Origin: Chloroflexi bacterium TSY | GTDB taxonomy: Bacteria; Chloroflexota; Anaerolineae; Caldilineales; Caldilineaceae | Reading direction: 5' to 3' | DNA: 64,000 nt | Assembly (NCBI GenBank): GCA_019217005.1 | Contig: JAHBNG010000016.1 | Coordinates: forward strand, 62,001-126,000 | Program-made: the position numbers and the translations under genes | The notes under the pieces: model-generated | What the model saw: only the letters and a program-made list of their open reading frames with translations | Database searches by the model: none | What the model was told of the DNA's origin: nothing | In this document: positions 59,003 through 64,000 of the stretch, in pieces | Layout: every line of letters begins with the position of its first letter | How positions within the stretch are numbered: position 1 is the stretch's first letter

Positions 59003-59419
59003 ATGTTTCTGGGCGAATTCCAACATAACCTGGATAGTAAGTTCCGTCTCACTATCCCCTCGCGCTATAGAAACCTGCTAGCGATAGGGATTGTTGTGAC
59101 GCGTAGCCCAAACGAGCAATGTCTCAAGGGGTATCCATTAGCAGAGTGGGAAAAAATTTCGTCGAAAGTCGACGCCCTCCCAAATATGGATCGCAATGCG
59201 AACGCTCTGCGTCGTTCAATATTTAGCCAAGCAGAGTTGTTAGAACTGGATAAGCAAGGACGTATTTTGATTAGTCAACGCTTGCGCGATTATGCTCAAA
59301 TTGAGACTGAGGTCGTTGTGGCGGGCATGAGCTCTCATCTGGAGTTTTGGCATCCCAAGCTTTGGGAAGATGAAACGAGCAATGTAGATAGTTCTATGTT
59401 TGAAGTATATGACATCTGA
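59003..59419 (+). CDS. mraZ: Transcriptional regulator MraZ
   Basis: About 138 aa from ATG 59003; a GTG one codon earlier also exists. Two SpoVT/AbrB-like (MraZ) repeats carry the conserved DxK(x)R signature: FLGEFQHNLDSKFRLTIPSR at the start and ELDKQGRILISQRLRDYA at about 86-103. It forms ring-shaped multimers that bind TGGG repeats, which are present at 58602-58626. It overlaps rsmH by 11 bp, so they are translationally coupled. Confidence 0.95.
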   Translation: MFLGEFQHNLDSKFRLTIPSRYRNLLAIGIVVTRSPNEQCLKGYPLAEWEKISSKVDALPNMDRNANALRRSIFSQAELLELDKQGRILISQRLRDYAQIETEVVVAGMSSHLEFWHPKLWEDETSNVDSSMFEVYDI

Positions 59420-60434
59420 CACAACAACTATACCCTCCGATCCAGATGGAGTTGCACATATTCCTGTGTTACTAGAAGAAACTGTATCTGAGATGCGTAT
59501 ACAGTCAGATGGGATTTATATTGATGGGACAATTGGAGGCGGCGGTCATACATCGGCTATATTAGAGAAGTCAGCACCCAATGGACATGTACTAGGTCTT
59601 GACAGTGATCCAGCTGCACTAAGACGGGTTCGCCGGCGTTTCACCAGTGCTTTCTCTTCAGGTCGGCTCCTGTTGGCTCATGCTAATTTTTCTGATCTGA
59701 TTCAAATTGCGCAAGCGAATTGCTCGTCAACTTTAGATTTTATGGCTAGCGATGCGATCTTACTCGATCTTGGCGTGAGCAGTTTTCAGTTAGAAACACC
59801 AGAAAGAGGCTTCGCATTCGCACAGAATGGGCCGCTCGACATGCGCATGGACCCGTCACAAGATTTGAATGCGGATCTAATTGTAAATCAATGGTCAGAG
59901 CGTGATATAGCGGATCTGATTTATCGATACGGAGAAGAACCGCGCAGTCGTCGCATTGCAAAATATATTGTTCAATCACGTCCCTTGCACTCCACGGATG
60001 AATTAGCATCAGTCGTCTTAACGGCTATTGGTAGTCAAGGTGTCGGGAATCGGGGGCGCAGCAGGAGGACAAAATGGAACAAGGAAAAACCTCGAATCCA
60101 TCCTGCAACTCGCGTCTTTCAAGCCTTGCGAATCACTGTTAACCAAGAACTTGAGAGATTGTCGTCAGCTCTGCTACAAGCAGCATCTATTCTAAAACGT
60201 GGCGGGCGTTTGGCTGTGATCAGTTTCCACAGCCTGGAGGATCGTATTGTCAAACAGTGGATGCAGGCAGAAGCACGTTCATATGTAGCAGACCCATCTC
60301 ATCCAATGGGGGGGTACGATAGGGTGCCGTTATTAAGAATCATCACCCGTAAGCCAATCCGGCCCACACAAGCTGAGCGTGAAAAAAATCCGCGTAGCCG
60401 TTCTGCTCGGTTGCGTGTAGCTGAACGTATCTAA
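59409..60434 (+). CDS. rsmH: 16S rRNA (cytosine1402-N4)-methyltransferase
   Basis: About 341 aa from ATG 59409, inside the mraZ end; the TTG at 59400 is less likely. Conserved segments are HIPVLLEETV, YIDGTIGGGGHTSAIL (SAM-binding), VLGLDSDPAAL, LLDLGVSSFQLETPERGFAF, GPLDMRMDP, and the C-terminal HPATRVFQALRITVNQELE and AVISFHSLEDRIVKQWM. It methylates C1402 in the decoding centre. It is followed by a 253-bp gap with two hairpin elements before the ftsL-like gene. Confidence 0.97.
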   Translation: MTSDTTTIPSDPDGVAHIPVLLEETVSEMRIQSDGIYIDGTIGGGGHTSAILEKSAPNGHVLGLDSDPAALRRVRRRFTSAFSSGRLLLAHANFSDLIQIAQANCSSTLDFMASDAILLDLGVSSFQLETPERGFAFAQNGPLDMRMDPSQDLNADLIVNQWSERDIADLIYRYGEEPRSRRIAKYIVQSRPLHSTDELASVVLTAIGSQGVGNRGRSRRTKWNKEKPRIHPATRVFQALRITVNQELERLSSALLQAASILKRGGRLAVISFHSLEDRIVKQWMQAEARSYVADPSHPMGGYDRVPLLRIITRKPIRPTQAEREKNPRSRSARLRVAERI

Positions 60435-60459
60435 ATCAGCCGTCACGACTTACACAATA

Positions 60460-60514
60460 TAGGACTTACGCACAATGTGATTCGCCCATACAAAAGGGTT
60501 CTGCGTGAGTCCTA
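60460..60514. repeat. 55-bp hairpin element (TAGGACTTACGCA ends)
   Basis: TAGGACTTACGCA pairs with TGCGTGAGTCCTA around a 29-nt loop. Ends of this kind are common in small IS-derived repeats of other phyla, as far as I recall. It lies in the rsmH-ftsL spacer. Confidence 0.65.
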
Positions 60515-60523
60515 CAATAGAGT

Positions 60524-60592
60524 TTATAAGGATTGAAAATTTCTGCCTGATGATTGTATGATTTCTCAGAGAGAAACTTTGAATCCTTATAA
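60524..60592. repeat. 69-bp hairpin element (TTATAAGGATT ends)
   Basis: TTATAAGGATT pairs with AATCCTTATAA. The ends resemble the outer ends of the repeat at 32693-32812. It directly follows the 55-bp element. Confidence 0.6.
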
Positions 60593-60687
60593 TGTCTAAT
60601 ATTTACAATGAACGATAATCAAGCTGATCACTGTCAGCTATTAACTGATAGCAGGTAACCCAATAATCACAGTCAGACAAAAGTGAA

Positions 60688-61308
60688 ATGTTGCGGCAAA
60701 GTCATGTATCATCAGCGTCAGATCTGATCAAAGACGATTGGCAAAATGTGCTCAAACAAACAAAAATTGGACAATCATTTCGTTCATTACGCCAAATGCT
60801 TTGGTTGCCGGACGAATTGTCATCGTTTATGCTCTTTATGGTCGTTTTGACCCTCCTTTCTCTTGCGTTATTGCTTCACATTCAACTATCTGTCCAAATT
60901 TTGGAGACTCGATCTGAACTGGACCAACTGCAGAGACAACACGCAAAGATCGAGCAAGAGAATGCCGAACTCATCTGGCGCATGAACCAGAATACATCTC
61001 TTGATCATGTCAGACAACGTGCGTTAATATTAGGATTTGTTCCAATTCAGACCCATCACTTCTTGCCAGTGGCGGATCTGGTTGATGAAAAGTACTTGGT
61101 ACAGAACGCGACGGATAGTATGTCGAATTCCTTGGCCGATAAAACCTCGTCTGCACAGCCAACATCTGTACAACTACTACCCAATACTACACCCTTTTCC
61201 AATACTGAATCCAAGGAAGTAAACTTGCATGTCACTATCGATACAATCGCTGAACAAATGCAGGAGTTTCGCCGCTATGTTACAACAGCATGGCAGCAGG
61301 AGAAGTGA
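60688..61308 (+). CDS. FtsL/DivIC-like septum protein
   Basis: The 206-aa protein has a single transmembrane helix at about 48-70 (FMLFMVVLTLLSLALLLHIQ). A heptad coiled coil follows (LDQLQRQHAKIEQENAELIW), then LDHVRQRALILGFVPIQ, the short conserved motif after the coil in FtsL. The N-terminus of 47 residues is cytoplasmic, and the C-terminal tail is Ser/Thr-rich. The position between rsmH and ftsI is that of ftsL in the dcw cluster. It overlaps the probable start of ftsI by 19 bp. Sequence similarity in this family is weak, so the assignment leans on topology and position. Confidence 0.8.
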   Translation: MLRQSHVSSASDLIKDDWQNVLKQTKIGQSFRSLRQMLWLPDELSSFMLFMVVLTLLSLALLLHIQLSVQILETRSELDQLQRQHAKIEQENAELIWRMNQNTSLDHVRQRALILGFVPIQTHHFLPVADLVDEKYLVQNATDSMSNSLADKTSSAQPTSVQLLPNTTPFSNTESKEVNLHVTIDTIAEQMQEFRRYVTTAWQQEK

Positions 61309-63176
61309 TAGTGTCAGAGCATGCTTCCGCCGAGACACAGTCTTCAACAATTGAACAAAGAATAGAACAACAGGATAGTCATGGCTCAACGGGGGAAGCG
61401 TTTGTTGATCGATCTTCTTCCAATGAATCTAGTGTGCTGAGTGAGCAGGACTCTGGACGTATGCTCGTGATTGTGTTCTGTTTTGCGATCCTAACAAGCA
61501 TCGTCTTAGTGCGTTTAGTTAGTTATCAAGCGTTTGGGCAAGATCTTGTTCCCATTGACGCATCTGGCGATCTTTCATTAGCGCCACGTGGAACCATCGT
61601 CGATCGAGATGGTGATCTACTCGCTATTGATCATTTTGGGTTTCAGGTATTAGCATCGTCCAACCAGATTGAAACCGATACAGAACGCGCAAAGGTGGCA
61701 GCCTTACTAGAAGAGTTATTGGATTTGCCTGCTGCTGAAACTCAAAGAAAACTAACCGCTGGCGTTGATAGCCCATATGCAATTCTTGCACAGATAATCC
61801 CCTTGGATGCAGCCAAGAATCTTGATACTTGGCGTGAGACCAATCCAGACGATAGCGATACCCTTAAAAACGTTTATTTAAAACCGATCCCTCAACGGTT
61901 CTACCCCGAGAGCGAATTGGCCAGTCATTTACTTGGTCTAGTCCGCATCGGTACGGATCGACGCGCACATTATGGGATTGAAGAATACTATGATCTATTC
62001 CTGCGCCAAGATGGAGTTGGCCTAACCGAGAATCGAAATGCCTCCTGGGATACAATATCAAATCATGTGCGTCGGTTTTTGCCATCCGTTGCAGGAAAAG
62101 ACTTAATTTTAACGATTGACCGGACGATCCAGTGGATCATTGAGGATGAACTACGACAAGGGATCGATTTTTATCGCGCCCACAGTGGAACAATCATCGT
62201 TACTGAGCCAAAGACGGGTGCGATTTTGGGACTTGCTAACTGGCCAACCTATGACCCCAATGTTTATGGCGAAAGTTCCGTGGATCAGTACAATAACCCA
62301 GCGATCAGTTCGCAATATGAACCAGGCTCGATTTTCAAAGTAATTACCTATGCAGCGGCCTTAGATGCAGGTGTAATCGAGCCATCAACGGTCTATACTG
62401 ATACTGGAATTATTGTTGTTGGTGGGCGGCGGATCTTGAACAGCAATCGCAGTGCTTCTGGACGGGTATCGGCAACTGATGCATTAGCTCATTCACTCAA
62501 CGTTGTGACAGCTGAGATTGCGACACAGGTTGGCTCTGACAAATTTTATCGATACGTTCGACGATATGGTTTTGGTCAATCAACAGAGATCGATCTTGCC
62601 AAGGAAATTAACGGTTTGGTCAAAACGCCAAAATCAGAAGATTGGAGTCTTTCGGAGTTGGGCACAAACAGTTTTGGTCAGGGATTGGCCGTTACGCCGA
62701 TTCAGATGGTGAACGCTGTGGCAGCGATTGCCAATAAAGGACGGCTGATGCGTCCATATGTTGTGCAAGCGCGCATATACCAAGATGATATTCAAAAAAC
62801 GCAACCTGTTTTTGTGCGTCAAACCGTTCGCCCTGAAACGGCTGCGCAGCTGACCGATATGATGATCCAAGTTGTACAAATTGGCAATCGAGAGGCTCAA
62901 GTTTACGGCTACGCGATTGCAGGTAAAAGTGGTACTGCACAAATTCCGATTGAGGGCGGATATCACGAGGATGAAACGATCGTGAGTTTTGTGGGATTTG
63001 CTCCAGCAGATGATCCTCAATTTGTCGTGTTAGTCAAGCTCGATCGACCCGATCCGACAATCAGTCCTTGGGCAGCCTATACAGCGGCACCTGTGTTTAG
63101 CCGCGTCGCACGTCGCCTTTTTGAGCACATGAATATCCCAACCGATGATATTCGGTTGGGGAGATCAGATAGGTAG
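61290..63176 (+). CDS. ftsI: Peptidoglycan transpeptidase FtsI/PBP2 (division)
   Basis: Up to 628 aa from ATG 61290; a GTG at 61311, behind AGGAGAA, is an alternative. A hydrophilic N-terminus of about 55 residues precedes one membrane helix ([20 protein letters not shown]). The dimerisation domain starts [17 protein letters not shown]. The transpeptidase domain has [16 protein letters not shown] (SxxK, Ser at about 345), AHSLNVVT (SxN) and AGKSGTAQI (KTG-type). It cross-links septal peptidoglycan outside the membrane. It is followed by murF after 41 bp; no PASTA domain is seen. Confidence 0.94.
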   Translation: MAAGEVIVSEHASAETQSSTIEQRIEQQDSHGSTGEAFVDRSSSNESSVLSEQDSGRMLVIVFCFAILTSIVLVRLVSYQAFGQDLVPIDASGDLSLAPRGTIVDRDGDLLAIDHFGFQVLASSNQIETDTERAKVAALLEELLDLPAAETQRKLTAGVDSPYAILAQIIPLDAAKNLDTWRETNPDDSDTLKNVYLKPIPQRFYPESELASHLLGLVRIGTDRRAHYGIEEYYDLFLRQDGVGLTENRNASWDTISNHVRRFLPSVAGKDLILTIDRTIQWIIEDELRQGIDFYRAHSGTIIVTEPKTGAILGLANWPTYDPNVYGESSVDQYNNPAISSQYEPGSIFKVITYAAALDAGVIEPSTVYTDTGIIVVGGRRILNSNRSASGRVSATDALAHSLNVVTAEIATQVGSDKFYRYVRRYGFGQSTEIDLAKEINGLVKTPKSEDWSLSELGTNSFGQGLAVTPIQMVNAVAAIANKGRLMRPYVVQARIYQDDIQKTQPVFVRQTVRPETAAQLTDMMIQVVQIGNREAQVYGYAIAGKSGTAQIPIEGGYHEDETIVSFVGFAPADDPQFVVLVKLDRPDPTISPWAAYTAAPVFSRVARRLFEHMNIPTDDIRLGRSDR

Positions 63177-63217
63177 GCTTTTCTGAGAAACTAGACAGCG
63201 CATCCGCCTCAAGTAAT

Positions 63218-64000
63218 ATGGCACCAATTGTAAAAACGCAGATTACACACCATACCCTATGGCAGGCGATTGTTGGACAGACACCGCCATTGGCGTTGCC
63301 TGCTGAGCCGATTCCTCGTGCTGTGCTCGACAGTCGTGATGTGACGATGGGAGATTTATTTGTTGCCCTTCCAGGCTCAAGACAGGATGGACATGATTAT
63401 ATCAGTTCGGCACTAGAAAATGGGTCCAGCGTCGTTATCTGTGAAGAACGAGGTCGAAAGCAAGCCGAAGCACACAATGCAGTGACGATTGATGTTCTTG
63501 CGGAACGGACCCAATGGCCCCACGGCAGACCGTCTTTATCTACATTGAAATATGATCCAAGTAGGCCGCTTGCTTTCATCGTTCCTGATAGTCAGGCTGC
63601 GCTCCAGCAAGTTGGAGCCTTTCAGCGTCTGCATAGATGTCAAGCTGGTTTACGAGTCATAGGCATCACGGGAAGTGTTGGAAAATCGAGCAGTAAGGAA
63701 TTGGCCGCATCGGTCTTGCGTCAACGATTTAATACATATCGTAGCCAGGGCAATTTAAATAGCGAACAGGGATTACCGCTGGCTCTATTAGGACTTGACT
63801 CAACGTATGAACGCGCTGTGCTGGAAATGGGGATGTATGCGCTGGGTGAGATTCATGATCTTTGCATATGGGCACGTCCACATATAGGGGTCGTGACGAA
63901 TGTAGAGCCTGTCCACCTAGAGCGACTCAAGACTTTGGAACGCATTTTGCAAGCCAAGACTGAGCTTGTGGAGGCATTGCCTTCTGCAGATCAGGGAGGC
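63218..64000 (+). CDS. murF: UDP-N-acetylmuramoyl-tripeptide--D-alanyl-D-alanine ligase (partial)
   Basis: The frame of 261 codons starts at ATG 63218 and runs off the right edge. The N-terminal Mur domain has [20 protein letters not shown], a typical MurF substrate-binding start. The ATP-binding loop is [16 protein letters not shown] at about residue 150, followed by [15 protein letters not shown] and [13 protein letters not shown]. The central domain has [13 protein letters not shown]. It adds D-Ala-D-Ala to the UDP-MurNAc tripeptide. murE, which usually lies between ftsI and murF, is absent here. Confidence 0.92.
   Translation, partial: MAPIVKTQITHHTLWQAIVGQTPPLALPAEPIPRAVLDSRDVTMGDLFVALPGSRQDGHDYISSALENGSSVVICEERGRKQAEAHNAVTIDVLAERTQWPHGRPSLSTLKYDPSRPLAFIVPDSQAALQQVGAFQRLHRCQAGLRVIGITGSVGKSSSKELAASVLRQRFNTYRSQGNLNSEQGLPLALLGLDSTYERAVLEMGMYALGEIHDLCIWARPHIGVVTNVEPVHLERLKTLERILQAKTELVEALPSADQGG

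Noticed and set aside
1..64000. tRNA, rRNA, tmRNA or RNase P genes
   Set aside because: No stretch with the expected conserved motifs was recognised by eye; this does not exclude a missed tRNA.

Overview
The window is a 64 kb piece of a bacterial chromosome of moderate GC content. It most likely comes from a member of the Chloroflexota, perhaps of the Anaerolineae/Caldilineae type. This placement is inferred from protein style: extracytoplasmic proteins with long Pro/Thr linkers, a cysteine-patterned N-terminus on a membrane-anchored propeller protein, a large coiled-coil insertion in RpoC, and DUF3048/SH3b lipoproteins. No rRNA or tRNA gene was recognised to settle it. Both edges cut a gene: a membrane-anchored propeller protein on the left and murF on the right.

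Layout. 1-5.5 kb (minus strand): a large surface protein, gmhB, gmhA, and the remnants of hddA and an undecaprenyl-phosphate sugar transferase, fused at a repeat. 5.9-17 kb: an orphan diol-dehydratase small subunit, a methyltransferase, an unknown Cys-rich protein, an exonuclease/endonuclease/phosphatase (EEP) gene broken by a 223-bp repeat and an IS982-type element, a phosphoribosyltransferase, nth, a lipoprotein, a methyltransferase, a frameshifted epimerase and an IS1-like remnant. 17.3-21.7 kb: tig, clpP, clpX. 22-34 kb: mutY, a frameshifted permease, a TRAP binding protein, a sulfatase, an IS110 element with a probable bridge-RNA leader, a DUF3048 lipoprotein and a Gfo/Idh oxidoreductase. 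34-39.6 kb: a decayed metallophosphatase/protease gene and an ABC-F ATPase. 39.7-48 kb: a NAD-linked formate dehydrogenase locus (NuoE-F fusion, NuoG-like ferredoxin subunit, TPR histidine kinase, catalytic subunit). The catalytic subunit reads through a UGA as selenocysteine and carries a recognisable SECIS hairpin. 48-57 kb (minus): rpoB and rpoC. 58.5-64 kb: the start of the division/cell-wall (dcw) cluster (mraZ, rsmH, ftsL-like, ftsI, murF) behind a promoter with three MraZ boxes.

The most striking general property is the load of small non-coding mobile repeats. A 155-bp family occurs five times, each copy with a perfect 8-bp target duplication. Its ends resemble those of a decayed 1,633-bp IS at 42.2-43.8 kb, which also has an 8-bp duplication, so that IS family is a candidate mobiliser. 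Further families of 223, about 104, about 78, about 84 and about 75 bp occur in 2-9 copies. Insertions are nested, which gives a relative history: 223-bp element, then a deletion, then the 155-bp element. They have truncated tig, supplied the stop codon of mutY, spaced rpoB from rpoC and lengthened the mraZ leader. At least six protein genes are broken (hddA, sugar transferase, EEP nuclease, epimerase, permease, metallophosphatase), while core genes stay intact.

Other notable points are an alpha-CTD-like helix-hairpin-helix insertion in RpoC, an extra charged insert in ClpX, and several unexplained structured intergenic segments.
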